55,592 bases of DNA from Alphaproteobacteria bacterium (GCA_016283295.1 JAEEMQ010000007.1:1-55592), one strand, 5' to 3'; shown: positions 8,780 through 17,733, counted from the stretch's first letter. Made by a program: numbers and translations. Notes: generated from the sequence alone by a model not told the origin.

Positions 8780-9982
8780 ATGACTGCAAAGAGACTTTCC
8801 GAGTTTGTCAGCCATAAGACTTGGCTGTGGCAAAGGGTATTTCGCAATTTTTACGCCGGAATACATCAACTGTATGACGTTATGAGTAAGACCGATTTGC
8901 AAATATCGACCATCATCCGTTTATGTCGCAACGTGGACGACCTCGAAGAATTGTGGGATTTGGCGGAAACACTCGACTCCTACGAAGATGAAATCCTCGG
9001 CACGATTCAGGATATTCGTTTTTGCAAACCGATTCCGTGGCAATATGATTTTCTGGAAATCGTTTCTGCCGCAACTCCGATGCCGATTGAGCAAACGCTC
9101 GATTTGGAGACTGTTGCCGATTCCTACTGCGCCGCGCTGATGCTGAATGATTTTGACGTTTTCAAGCTGTTTGCCCGTCTGGATAAAACCTACGGCAAGC
9201 TCTACGCTTCGACGGCTCATAAAGAAATTCTGCTTCGCCGCAACCTTTCGCTGGTGTTGGAAAACAGCTTTTCACGGCGATTCGGTGATGATGTTTCCAA
9301 GTTCAACAGCCGTGAGCTGGTCGACTATTATCTGCCGCGCTGCGGTATCAAAGGTCTGACCCAAGCCCTAAAAACGGCCAGAACGGCGGACATCAAACTC
9401 ACTCCGGAAGAGCGCGCTTGTTTAGGATATTCCTATTACTCGCCGTTTTTCTGCGATGCCATCGAACTGCGTAAGCAAGTCCCCGGTTCCACCGTATTTG
9501 CCTGCGTTGAAGACCAGCTGAAAAACGAACAGGAGTATCGGCAAAACCTGCAGGCGCATCTGCGACAGACCAAAGACGAAGATGAAGAAGATGCCATTGA
9601 CGATGAGTTGGGGCGCCGCCATCATTTTCTCTTTGTTGACCCGTTGGACCGCTGTCTGATGGACATCCGGCTCGGCGATGTGGTGTATGCCAATGTGTAT
9701 GTGCAGAGATTTACGGGGGACGACTTAAACAACAGTTTGCCCGATTTTATCCGCCTGCACAAAGGTTTGCTCTACACGGTTGAGTTTGTTGACGATTTTT
9801 CTGCCGTGGAGGTTGCACGAGATTTCTTAAATTATTTCAATGCCGTCAAGGCTGCGATTATGCAACTGGAGAAACTCTGCACGGCCAATCCGCTGCTGGG
9901 CTGGCAACCGACAATCCGGATGCAACACCAAAAGCTGGAGAGAGAATTGTCGCAATGCTATTATCTGTCTTGCAAAATGTAA
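8780..9982 (+). CDS. Conserved-looking hypothetical protein
   Basis: 400-residue protein that I do not recognise. It is predicted soluble, largely alpha-helical and acidic, with no signal peptide or membrane segment. A charged low-complexity stretch (KDEDEEDAIDDELGRR) lies near residue 265 and separates a helical N-terminal part from a C-terminal part that looks alpha/beta (HHFLFVDPLDRCLMDIRLG, YTVEFVDDFSAVEV). The ATG has no Shine-Dalgarno; the upstream bases are AT-rich. It stands alone between the lpxK operon and the RNase J operon, with its own likely promoter and a strong terminator. Codon use resembles its neighbours, so it is probably a real gene. Confidence 0.75.
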   Translation: MTAKRLSEFVSHKTWLWQRVFRNFYAGIHQLYDVMSKTDLQISTIIRLCRNVDDLEELWDLAETLDSYEDEILGTIQDIRFCKPIPWQYDFLEIVSAATPMPIEQTLDLETVADSYCAALMLNDFDVFKLFARLDKTYGKLYASTAHKEILLRRNLSLVLENSFSRRFGDDVSKFNSRELVDYYLPRCGIKGLTQALKTARTADIKLTPEERACLGYSYYSPFFCDAIELRKQVPGSTVFACVEDQLKNEQEYRQNLQAHLRQTKDEDEEDAIDDELGRRHHFLFVDPLDRCLMDIRLGDVVYANVYVQRFTGDDLNNSLPDFIRLHKGLLYTVEFVDDFSAVEVARDFLNYFNAVKAAIMQLEKLCTANPLLGWQPTIRMQHQKLERELSQCYYLSCKM

Positions 9983-9985
9983 ATT

Positions 9986-10019
9986 AAAGGTCCGTCGCTG
10001 ATTGCTACGGACCTTTTTT
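9986..10019 (+). terminator. Intrinsic terminator after the 8780 gene
   Basis: AAAGGTCCGT pairs with ACGGACCTTT across an 11-base loop and runs into six T residues. It begins 3 bases after the stop codon. Confidence 0.9.
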
Positions 10020-10022
10020 ATA

Positions 10023-10059
10023 TTTAAAAACACCGTTCACTTTTTAAAAACACCGTTCA
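10023..10059. repeat. Two direct copies of a 17-bp sequence
   Basis: TTTAAAAACACCGTTCA occurs twice with a 20-bp period in the gap between the convergent 8780 gene and RNase J gene. On the minus strand each copy reads GAACGGTGTTTTTAAA. The copy nearer RNase J can form a weak CACC-CTGAAC-GGTG hairpin before T residues, so this may serve as the RNase J terminator. Confidence 0.7.
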
Positions 10060-10076
10060 GGGTGCTGTAATACTGC

Positions 10077-11729
10077 TTATTCCAAATAACTGATATGCAG
10101 CATTGTCACCGGTTTTATATCGGTGGCGGCATAAACACGGCGACGAATTTGCCCGCGAATAAAGTCTTCGAGTTGGCTTCTGTTTTCGGTTTCCGCACAT
10201 TTTTTTGCCGCCAACGGCCGTACTTTTTCTAAAATTTCATCGGCTAATTTATTCCACTCGTTTTCCTCCAAAATATCGATGGAACTCATCTGCAAATCGA
10301 GTAAATCATTGCCTTTAATCACTGCGCTGATAAACAGCGAACAGTTATAGGCAATCCGCCGTCTGTTCTTAATCAGCTGCGAACCGAGCGGAACTGCGCG
10401 TCCCCGATCCCAGCCCAAAATGTCGGTCGGCACATTTTCCACACACTCGATATGTTTATCTTTAAGCAAACACAAATCACCGTTACGCGTAGAAAAAACC
10501 TCGTTAATTCCGCAGCTTAATGCAAATCTTTTATGCTCACGAATAAACTTTTTATCGCCGTGCACCGGCAACACAATCGCCGGCTTCAACAGCTCATACA
10601 TCCGCTTCAAATCGGTCTTGGTCGGATGCCCGGAAGTGTGCACCAAATCCGTTTCCTCGGTAATAATCGTCGCCCCCTGCTCTGCCATTTTTTCCTGCAT
10701 CCGCTCGATTTTTCCCTCGTTTCCCGGAATAATTTTGGAAGAAAAAATTACCGTATCGTTTTTATCGAGCTTGACATACTTGCTTTCGCCATTGGCAATC
10801 AGGCTCATTGCGCTGCGATAATTTGCCTGCGAACCGGTGCAGATATACATCACTTTGTCGCTCGGAATATCCTTGCCTTCTTCAATCGAAAACACCTTCG
10901 GTAAGTCGGCAAAATAGCCGCAATCGCGAGCAATCTGAATATTGGTCATCAGCGTACGCCCCAACAACACCGGTGTCCGATTCGCCGCAACCGCCGCCAA
11001 AATCAGACTCTCCAGCCGCACCATATTGGAGGCAAAACAGGTTACCAACAGCCCGCCCTCAATTTGCGGCACCATCTTAATCAGGTTTTCGCGCACATCG
11101 GATTCTGACGGCAATTTCAAATCAAGCATTACATTAGTGGAATCGCAAACCAGCATATCCACCCCCTCGGCGGCAAAACGTCGCAATGCCGCAAAATCCG
11201 TCTGCACCATAGAAAGTGCTTCGTCATCAAAGCGCCAATCGGTCGCGTGCATAATATTGCCGTATTTGGTGCGAATGGCCAAAGCGCAGGTTTGCGGCAC
11301 GGTATGCGCCACCGAGATAAACTCCACGCTGAAATTCGGCAGCTCTACCACGCGGTTTTGGTTTACGGAAACAAGCGGCACAACATCCGCCATTTTAAAT
11401 TCATTAAGGCGTTCCTTAATCAGCCCGAGCGTAAAATCCATGGCATAAACCGGACATTGTAAATGCGGCCAAATCTGAGCGATTGCCCCCAGATGATCCT
11501 CATGCCCGTGCGTAATAAACAAACCTTCGATATCATCTTTATACGCGTCCAAAAATTCCGGCGATGCATAAGCCAGGTCCATTCCCGGATATTCATCCAT
11601 CAAAAAGCCGTAGCCGGCGTCCACCACAATCATTTTGCCGTCACAAACATACACATACATATTCATGCCGATATCATCGGCACCGCCGAGCGGCAAAAAA
11701 TATATTCCTTTTTCCTTAAAATCAGCCAT
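10077..11729 (-). CDS. rnj: Ribonuclease J
   Basis: Metallo-beta-lactamase/beta-CASP ribonuclease with 5'-to-3' exo- and endonuclease activity in mRNA decay and rRNA maturation. The zinc-binding HGHEDHLGAI lies near residue 80, with other metal ligands in SVAHTVPQTCA and HATDWRFD. The beta-CASP region contains CTGSQ and SSKIIPGNE, and the C-terminal metal ligand is in LPVHGDKKF. I place the start at the ATG at 11729 (MADFKEK) because GAGAGGGA sits just upstream; nine further in-frame codons upstream overlap birA. It overlaps birA by 8 bases, the usual alphaproteobacterial order nuoN-birA-rnj. Confidence 0.95.
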   Translation of the reverse strand: MADFKEKGIYFLPLGGADDIGMNMYVYVCDGKMIVVDAGYGFLMDEYPGMDLAYASPEFLDAYKDDIEGLFITHGHEDHLGAIAQIWPHLQCPVYAMDFTLGLIKERLNEFKMADVVPLVSVNQNRVVELPNFSVEFISVAHTVPQTCALAIRTKYGNIMHATDWRFDDEALSMVQTDFAALRRFAAEGVDMLVCDSTNVMLDLKLPSESDVRENLIKMVPQIEGGLLVTCFASNMVRLESLILAAVAANRTPVLLGRTLMTNIQIARDCGYFADLPKVFSIEEGKDIPSDKVMYICTGSQANYRSAMSLIANGESKYVKLDKNDTVIFSSKIIPGNEGKIERMQEKMAEQGATIITEETDLVHTSGHPTKTDLKRMYELLKPAIVLPVHGDKKFIREHKRFALSCGINEVFSTRNGDLCLLKDKHIECVENVPTDILGWDRGRAVPLGSQLIKNRRRIAYNCSLFISAVIKGNDLLDLQMSSIDILEENEWNKLADEILEKVRPLAAKKCAETENRSQLEDFIRGQIRRRVYAATDIKPVTMLHISYLE

Positions 11730-12438
11730 TTTCCCTCTCTGTATAAAACACATCACCAGCCAGAATCTTTTGTTTTTCGTTACCGATTCGCAAAATTAAA
11801 TCGGCATTGTCATCGATTCCTTCAAAAATTCCATTTTGTTCTCCGCCGTTTTGCTTTACCGTGATTTTTTCGCCGATTCCTTTGGCATTTTGCAGCCATT
11901 CTCGCCGCAAATCGGTTGCATCACGCGCGATGTTTGCCGCAAATGCCGGCAGATATTGTTGCAAAAAATCTTCGGCACTCACCTCTATTCCCGCTTCGCG
12001 CAACGACGTTGTCGGATACAGCATTTCCGCCGAATTCGGGCTTTGCGCCGTATTGACGCCGATACCGACAATCATATATTCCCCGGCGCCCTTTTCCAGC
12101 AACATTCCGCTGACTTTGGCATTGTTTATCAACACATCATTCGGCCACTTGATTTGCACTTTGGCTTCGGGTGCAAAAAAGCGCACGGTTTCCGCCAAAC
12201 CGAGAGTTGCCGCCATAATCAATTTTCCCAGTTCTTTAAGCGGAAATTCGAGTAACAGCGAAAAAAACAAGTTGCCGTCCAAACTCTGCCATTTGCGGCC
12301 GCGCCGTCCGCGTCCGGCCGTTTGCCGTTTTGCATTGATTACCAAACGTTTCCCCGCCGCATCGGCATATTCAGCGGCCGTATCATTGGTGCTTTCAACC
12401 TCGGTGAATTGCAGAATTTCAAAACCGGAGATTATCAT
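11722..12438 (-). CDS. birA: Biotin--[acetyl-CoA-carboxylase] ligase
   Basis: Attaches biotin to the biotin-carrier domain of acetyl-CoA carboxylase through biotinyl-AMP. The conserved ATP/biotin loop reads GRGRRGRKWQS near residue 43, followed by IKWPNDVLINNAKVSGML with the catalytic KWPND and the Lys of the active site. The 238-residue length lacks the N-terminal winged helix of E. coli BirA, so it is the monofunctional ligase without repressor activity. It overlaps the NuoN-like gene by 4 bases (ATGA) and RNase J by 8, and so belongs to the same leftward transcript. Confidence 0.94.
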   Translation of the reverse strand: MIISGFEILQFTEVESTNDTAAEYADAAGKRLVINAKRQTAGRGRRGRKWQSLDGNLFFSLLLEFPLKELGKLIMAATLGLAETVRFFAPEAKVQIKWPNDVLINNAKVSGMLLEKGAGEYMIVGIGVNTAQSPNSAEMLYPTTSLREAGIEVSAEDFLQQYLPAFAANIARDATDLRREWLQNAKGIGEKITVKQNGGEQNGIFEGIDDNADLILRIGNEKQKILAGDVFYTERENG

Positions 12439-13853
12439 AAAAACAGTGCCTCCAACATCGTCCTAAAGCCGAAAATCAGATAACGCGGTTGCAACGCAAT
12501 TACTATCATCAGCGCCATACTGAGGAAAATAGCGGTATATATTCCGACATCCGCCCGGTCAAACGAGGCGCGTTTATCTTCAAAATACATAGTGCGCACA
12601 ATCTGCAAATAAGCATAAGCGAGAACCGTCATCATCGACAACAGATAAATCAGCTGATAAAAATGGTGGTGCAACGCCAAATAATTCAAAGAGGAGAACA
12701 CTCCCAAAAATCCCAAAAACGGCGGCAATCCCAAAAGCGAAAACATAAATATCAGCAACATGGCGGAAATATACGGCCGTTTTTGCGCCGCGCCCTCAAA
12801 TTCGCTGAGCATAAACAGATATTCGCCTTTTTTCTTTAAGCCGAACAGACAAACGCAAATACCGTACATCGTCAGCAGATACACAAACAAATATATAAAG
12901 CCGGAATTGACGGCGTTTAAGGTAAATTTGCGCAAAGTCAGCAACACAATACCCAAATGAAACACCATACCGTAAGCAAAAATTTTGCGAATATTCTGCC
13001 CGCTGCAAGAGCCGATTGCCCCGATTCCCACCGAGAGCAACGCCACTCCCATATAAAACAGCCGCAACTGCCCCAAAACCGGCTCCAAAACATTAACATT
13101 AAGCTGGATAAAACCGCCCCAAACCGCACTCAGCGGCACACACAGAAAATAAACAAACACCGGCAGAGTTGTCCCGCCGAGAATCTCAGTTGAGCAAAAA
13201 TGCAACGGCGCCAGACCGAGCAACAATATAAACACCGCTACCGCCATACCCACCGCCGCAAACAACAGCAAATCGTTTTTGCCGATTTCCAGCGCCGTGC
13301 GCAGATTAGTATACATCAGCGAACCGCTTTTTTCATAAAAAATAACGGCGGCGACGGCCAGCAGAATCATCCCGATAATTGCCGTAAACAAATATAATTT
13401 ACTGCCGAAATCAATCTCTTTTTTACCGATATTTTGCTTCAGCAGAACATAGTTGCTGATAAGCAAAGTGGCGCAACAACCCGCGGTCAGCGCAAAATTG
13501 GCGGAACTTATCAATAAACTGCCGCTCAAAACCGTTAAAAACAGACAGCCGCAGAAAATATGCGCCGGCAAATTCATTGAAATAAACCATTTGCGCGACG
13601 GATAAAACAGCGCCATCGCCGCGCCGTAAAGCATACAGTCAAACAACAGCGTAAATTTATTGCCGACCGTCAGCCCCACCACCGTTGTTTTGTTATAAAA
13701 AATAACCGCCAGCACAAAGCTCAACAGCAACATAATCCGGCTGAAGCGAAAACAACCGTAAGCATCTTCTTCATCGCGCTCGCCGAACATCAGCACCAAA
13801 AGTGCTATCAATAAAACAGTTACGGGCGAAAAATAAATCAAACTTTCTAACAT
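12435..13853 (-). CDS. NuoN-like antiporter subunit lacking the proton-channel residues
   Basis: 472-residue membrane protein with about 14 hydrophobic helices, matching complex I subunit N in layout and in landmarks: the segment ending PLH (residues 208-218), RKIFAYGMVFHLG (290s) for the KRLLAYSS motif, and SLLGLPPFLGFLG (372-384). The position just before NuoM-less birA also matches nuoN. By motif comparison the charged residues that carry protons are gone: the TM5 Glu region reads AGCCATLL, the TM7 Lys is Leu211, the TM8 Lys is Leu241 and the TM12 Lys is Val385. The frame is intact and tightly packed in its operon. It may be a structural remnant of complex I or part of another membrane complex. 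Confidence 0.8.
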   Translation of the reverse strand: MLESLIYFSPVTVLLIALLVLMFGERDEEDAYGCFRFSRIMLLLSFVLAVIFYNKTTVVGLTVGNKFTLLFDCMLYGAAMALFYPSRKWFISMNLPAHIFCGCLFLTVLSGSLLISSANFALTAGCCATLLISNYVLLKQNIGKKEIDFGSKLYLFTAIIGMILLAVAAVIFYEKSGSLMYTNLRTALEIGKNDLLLFAAVGMAVAVFILLLGLAPLHFCSTEILGGTTLPVFVYFLCVPLSAVWGGFIQLNVNVLEPVLGQLRLFYMGVALLSVGIGAIGSCSGQNIRKIFAYGMVFHLGIVLLTLRKFTLNAVNSGFIYLFVYLLTMYGICVCLFGLKKKGEYLFMLSEFEGAAQKRPYISAMLLIFMFSLLGLPPFLGFLGVFSSLNYLALHHHFYQLIYLLSMMTVLAYAYLQIVRTMYFEDKRASFDRADVGIYTAIFLSMALMIVIALQPRYLIFGFRTMLEALFL

Positions 13854-13862
13854 TTCGCCTCC

Positions 13863-15272
13863 TTAAAACACAAACCACAACGGATTGAAAAACGATAAAA
13901 ACAGCAAGACAATCAACACCAGAAAGAATCCGGTTTTTTTCTCGGAAATGTCTTCTATCTCGTTTTCCGTCACAAAAGTATGCGGCAAATTGCGCATCAT
14001 AAACAACTCATAAGCCAAAGATGTTGCAATCAGGGTTATTGCCATCATCACGCCGATACCGATGGCAAAATTTTCTCTGAACAGGGCCGATATCACTACA
14101 AAGTTGTTCCAAAACATTGAAGAAATCGGCAACCCGACCGCCACCAGCACAAAAAACGTAAACAACCGCGCCAGTTTCGGCATATACGCCAATATGCCGC
14201 GCGAAGTATATTCTTCCCCTTCGGCCGCGCTTTCGGCATCCAGTTCCAAAACCGTCAGCGCCGCATTTACAATCACAAAAATAAACAGCGAATAAGCGAC
14301 GTTCTTTTCATATTCGGCCGGCAACAGCACTATTGCCAACAAAAACAGCAAATAATATACCGCCGAATAAGAAAACAGCTTTGGTAAAAATTCGCGGAAA
14401 GAAACCCCGATAAAGGCTACAAACAGCATGGTCATCACCCCGATTAAATCAATTACCGGCACAAAAGCATCCATACTTTCCGGCACCGTTTGTTCCCAAA
14501 AGCGCATAAAGCCGAGCAACCCCGTCAACGGCAGCAAATTTGTAATGATGTACACCACCGGATTCTTGGAGCCGGTACAAACCAGCGACAACCAATAATG
14601 GCACGGCCAAATCGGCAAACGCGATAAAAATGCCAGGCTCATTGCCATCCACAAAACCAGTGCGATTCGGTAAGGCATTTTGGCCGCGGCAAGTTCGGCC
14701 ATCCCGATATTTCCGAGATGATGGCGATATATAACGATTGTGGCAATCAAAAACAGCAGCGTCCCCACAAAATTCAACGCAAAATATAAATAAAGCGTCG
14801 AGCCCTTTTTAACGTTGCCGAACAGCCCCACCAGCATAAACACCGGCACCACCATACCGGCAAAAAACAGATAAAACGACAGCACGTCGCGTGCCAAAAA
14901 CAGCCCGGTAATATTCCAAACAAAGGCCAGAATCAGCAGCAACATCGACTTGCTCCGTCGTTGGTGCGGCGACAGGCCTATCATCCCGATTAAGATGCTT
15001 AAATAAACCCCGAACAACAAAATCAGCGACAGCACATCCGCCCCGAAACCCAGTTCGATATGCGAAGAATGCAGCCAGGAGTATGTATATTCCGCCCCCG
15101 ATTCCGCCGGCAGATGCACCACTCCGGAAAGCAGCCGCAACACCACGGCAATACTGGAGGCAAGAGCAAACAGCGCCGCATTAAACGCATTGTTTTCGTT
15201 TTTTTGCGCCGTCATCACAAACAACCCGCCGAGCAGCGGCAAAACCAACAGCAATAACAACAAATCAGCCAT
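13863..15272 (-). CDS. NuoM-like antiporter subunit lacking the proton-channel residues
   Basis: 469-residue polytopic protein aligned by eye to complex I subunit M. FYLFFAGMVVPVFMLVGLFG (133-152) matches the FYxFWExMLIPM segment with the TM5 Glu replaced by Ala138; FLSRLPIWPCHYWL (216-228) matches AFxxKxPxxPxHTWL with Lys replaced by Arg218; NLLPLTGLLGFMR has Pro248 where a Lys is expected; GLPISSMFWNNF has Asn390 in place of the TM12 Glu. PKLFSYSAVY matches KKxxAYSSxxH. It overlaps the NuoL-like gene by 8 bases and is 9 bases from the NuoN-like gene. The fold seems kept, the pumping chemistry not. Confidence 0.8.
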   Translation of the reverse strand: MADLLLLLLVLPLLGGLFVMTAQKNENNAFNAALFALASSIAVVLRLLSGVVHLPAESGAEYTYSWLHSSHIELGFGADVLSLILLFGVYLSILIGMIGLSPHQRRSKSMLLLILAFVWNITGLFLARDVLSFYLFFAGMVVPVFMLVGLFGNVKKGSTLYLYFALNFVGTLLFLIATIVIYRHHLGNIGMAELAAAKMPYRIALVLWMAMSLAFLSRLPIWPCHYWLSLVCTGSKNPVVYIITNLLPLTGLLGFMRFWEQTVPESMDAFVPVIDLIGVMTMLFVAFIGVSFREFLPKLFSYSAVYYLLFLLAIVLLPAEYEKNVAYSLFIFVIVNAALTVLELDAESAAEGEEYTSRGILAYMPKLARLFTFFVLVAVGLPISSMFWNNFVVISALFRENFAIGIGVMMAITLIATSLAYELFMMRNLPHTFVTENEIEDISEKKTGFFLVLIVLLFLSFFNPLWFVF

Positions 15273-16944
15273 TGTAGCCTCCTCCCGCCAGATAAGAATA
15301 CCACAACAAGCCGATCATCACCAGCACAATCACTACCCCGCCGAACAACGGCTTGGTATGAATTTTGCGAAACGTCCGCAAACAAATATGCGACGCACCT
15401 ACCGCCGTTCCTAAAATCACCTTATCCAGAAACAGCCGATCAATTAACAGCCAAAAAACCCGGCCGCATAAGCGAAAAGACTTGATAATAACCAGATAAA
15501 TACGGTTCAACACATCGCCTCTCTGCCAATAGCGCACTTTATAGAAATAAGCGGTTTTCCACAAAAGCGGGCATGCGCACAATAAAGCAAACACCGCCGG
15601 AACCGCCCACAACGCCGGATTTTTCCATTGTGCCCGATACAACAGGCAGCAACACAATGCTATCAGCTCCAAAAACACGCCCCACTTAAAGGAAATATCG
15701 TGTTGCACTCCGGAATATCGCTTGCCTTGATAGAAGAACACCTGGCCGATAACCGTGGCCGTCGAAACCGAAAACAGCCCGGCAAACAGCCAAATACAGC
15801 GATAATTCTCCTGGTTATACATCTGGGTCAGAGTGTTGGCCATGGCCGCCGCCGTCAGCAACAAAACAAACGCCACCGACGCCAACCGCTTTTTATGAGT
15901 AAGGCGCAACCGCATCATTTGCGAAACGTTGCGGCAACGATTATTGTAAAAATACAGCAAATACAGCGCGCTGATAAACACATACATTTCTATCAGCAAA
16001 TACGTAAAGTTCGGAATCCAGGCAAAGCCGTAAAACCGCAACAACTCAACCATCAACGCCCAAAACGCGGTCTGCCAATAAATGACTTTGGCCTGAAAAT
16101 TATTTACGGTTATGCTGCCGATAAACGCCCAAACCAGCGTAACATAGCAGGCAATATCAGCATAAATATTGAAATAATCGGAGATTCGCCACAGCATATT
16201 GAGCTTCAAAAGCAAAATCAGCGCCGCCATCGGCGAAGAAAGCAGCAACACGTTTTGCATTCGATGAAAACGGATATCTTTGAGCGCCATATTACCGACT
16301 TGAAACACCGCAAAACCGAGTTTGGTAAAAATTGCCGTCAGACCGGCCAGCGCCGCAAAATCCGCATGAAATCCGATTTGCCGATAGCGTAATATCTCCT
16401 TAATGTCGAGCGAATCCACTCGCGAATTAATCAGCGCCAAAACCGAGAACAAAACCATATCGGCAACCATATTGAGCAGCATATACGGTTGCGCCGCCTT
16501 AATATCCTTAATCATAAACAGCGCCAGAATATCCACGATAAACAGCGCGGAAATCAGCTGCACGAAATTATTGCTGGTAATCAATATAATCAGGGCCGTC
16601 AGATTTAGAATCAACAGCGACGAATACGCACTCTTGCGCTCCTCCGCCCGAAACAACACACTATGCAGACAGCCGAGCAGCGTGATCAAAAAACACGGCA
16701 TAACCAGCGCATAATTATACGGATTTGAAATAATCTCAAACTTCAAATCTCGGCCCGACGAAGTATTCCACATAAACGAAAACGAGTGTTCCGCCGCATC
16801 CAGCATACCGTCGCAAAAATTGGCAAACACCAAAAAAAGAGATGCGAAAGTTACAAAAGCAAGAACTTTATCAACTTTCACACCGACTTTTATACTACTG
16901 AAAATCCCGATACAAAATAAAAGGAGTACCGTATAAGCAATCAT
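15265..16944 (-). CDS. Strongly diverged NuoL-like subunit
   Basis: 559-residue polytopic protein with some 15 hydrophobic segments, first of the three-gene NuoL-M-N-like set. Similarity to complex I subunit L is weak but positional: FIVDIL (135-140) stands where the TM5 Glu motif lies, with Asp138; IFTKLGFAVFQ (205-215) keeps Lys208 at the TM7 position; the hallmark GPTPVSALIHAATMV block is absent and reads LLLSSPMAALILLL. The C-terminal part (RLFLDKVILG, then a last helix) resembles the end of NuoL with its lateral region. Size, order and operon partners make NuoL ancestry likely; activity as a proton pump is doubtful. Confidence 0.65.
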   Translation of the reverse strand: MIAYTVLLLFCIGIFSSIKVGVKVDKVLAFVTFASLFLVFANFCDGMLDAAEHSFSFMWNTSSGRDLKFEIISNPYNYALVMPCFLITLLGCLHSVLFRAEERKSAYSSLLILNLTALIILITSNNFVQLISALFIVDILALFMIKDIKAAQPYMLLNMVADMVLFSVLALINSRVDSLDIKEILRYRQIGFHADFAALAGLTAIFTKLGFAVFQVGNMALKDIRFHRMQNVLLLSSPMAALILLLKLNMLWRISDYFNIYADIACYVTLVWAFIGSITVNNFQAKVIYWQTAFWALMVELLRFYGFAWIPNFTYLLIEMYVFISALYLLYFYNNRCRNVSQMMRLRLTHKKRLASVAFVLLLTAAAMANTLTQMYNQENYRCIWLFAGLFSVSTATVIGQVFFYQGKRYSGVQHDISFKWGVFLELIALCCCLLYRAQWKNPALWAVPAVFALLCACPLLWKTAYFYKVRYWQRGDVLNRIYLVIIKSFRLCGRVFWLLIDRLFLDKVILGTAVGASHICLRTFRKIHTKPLFGGVVIVLVMIGLLWYSYLAGGGYNG

Positions 16945-16961
16945 AAATAAGCTGTCTCCGC

Positions 16962-17282
16962 TTACGAAAGGATCAGATTATTAACGTCTTTAACCAAACG
17001 CACAGGTACAATATACTCTCTTTCCACATCATCGTTTTCTATTTCCACCACCAAAATTTCGGAAACAGACTTTAACGGATTGCGGGCACCGTCGTTGATA
17101 TGGCGGAAGGCCACGGAACTTTCCTGAGAACGATATAACAAAGCAGTATCGCCGCCGTCATAAATAAAGCGCGGATTTTCCGGACCGCCGACGCGACTAT
17201 CCATCATCAACATAATTTCGCCTTTTGCGTTTTGCAAAATACTGTAACGGCCTTTTTGGCCAACTTCATTACTCAGAGCCAT
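16962..17282 (-). CDS. Small hypothetical protein
   Basis: 106-residue soluble protein that I do not recognise. Predicted beta-rich, no signal peptide, no cysteine. It starts MALSNEVGQKGRYSIL and contains the acidic beta-strand stretch EILVVEIENDDVEREY. I choose the ATG at 17282 because GAGG stands 7 bases upstream; an ATG four codons earlier has no ribosome site. It lies 17 bases ahead of the NuoL-like gene on the same strand, so it is probably the first gene of that operon although it is not a known Nuo subunit. Confidence 0.7.
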   Translation of the reverse strand: MALSNEVGQKGRYSILQNAKGEIMLMMDSRVGGPENPRFIYDGGDTALLYRSQESSVAFRHINDGARNPLKSVSEILVVEIENDDVEREYIVPVRLVKDVNNLILS

Positions 17283-17393
17283 ATTTAACCTCATAAATTA
17301 AATAATAGAATCACATTTTGGACGTAGTGTAACATATAATTATTAATAAATAAACACAAATTTCACTTTTTTAACTTTTTTTTATTTTTTCTA

Positions 17394-17422
17394 TTGACTC
17401 AGAGAATTTTATCTTTTATAAG
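17394..17422 (+). promoter_or_regulatory. Sigma-70 promoter of tRNA-Lys
   Basis: TTGACT, 17-base spacer, TATAAG. The expected transcription start falls about 10 bases before the tRNA. Confidence 0.75.
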
Positions 17423-17438
17423 CATACTCGATTCAGAT

Positions 17439-17514
17439 GAGTTCGTAGCTCAGTCGGTAGAGCATTTGACTTTTAATCAAAGGGTCGCGGGTTCGAATCC
17501 CACCGAGCTCACCA
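17439..17514 (+). tRNA. tRNA-Lys (anticodon TTT)
   Basis: A 76-base cloverleaf with encoded CCA. Acceptor GAGTTCG pairs with CGAGCTC (one G-T); the anticodon stem TTTGA/TCAAA encloses CTTTTAA, giving TTT for Lys. The T loop is TTCGAAT. The T stem GCGGG/CCCAC has a C-A mismatch at its second pair, which is unusual; the same GCGGGTTC string recurs in a hairpin just downstream (see the trailer repeat). Confidence 0.96.
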
Positions 17515-17522
17515 ATAAAAAG

Positions 17523-17549
17523 ACCACCCCTCGCGGGTGGTTTTTTTTA
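17523..17549 (+). terminator. Terminator of tRNA-Lys
   Basis: ACCACCC pairs with GGGTGGT across CTCGC and is followed by eight T residues. It starts 9 bases after the CCA. Confidence 0.9.
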
Positions 17550-17712
17550 TTGGTTTGAGGTCGCGGATGAGAACCCGCGAAAAAGCGGGTTCGACGCCAA
17601 CTGAGAGGCGGACTTTAGGACGCCGGTAAGCGACAGCGAGCGAAGGCGAAGGAAACGCGAAGCGGAACAATCCCACCCCTGCCCCTCGCGAGTGTTTTTT
17701 TTTATTTTACGG
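17550..17712 (+). repeat. tRNA-Lys trailer with degenerate copies of the tRNA 3' part and terminator
   Basis: Non-coding stretch after the tRNA terminator. GAACCCGC-GAAAAA-GCGGGTTC forms a strong hairpin (about 17571-17592), and GCGGGTTCGA (17585-17594) equals the T arm of tRNA-Lys. Further on, AATCCCACC and CCCCTCGCGAGTG plus nine T residues (about 17668-17703) repeat pieces of the tRNA 3' half and of its terminator in altered form. A block AAGCGACAGCG also occurs in the tRNA-Arg trailer. Confidence 0.65.
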
Positions 17713-17733
17713 CTAAATCTTCGCTAAAGCGCG

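Noticed and set aside
15628..16392. Plus-strand frame of 254 codons opposite the NuoL-like gene
   Set aside because: Gln/His/Arg-rich composition is typical of an antisense reading of a membrane protein gene.
12435..16944. The Nuo-like genes as pseudogenes
   Set aside because: All three frames are intact and overlap or nearly touch; key residues are changed but there are no stops, so a maintained function is more likely.
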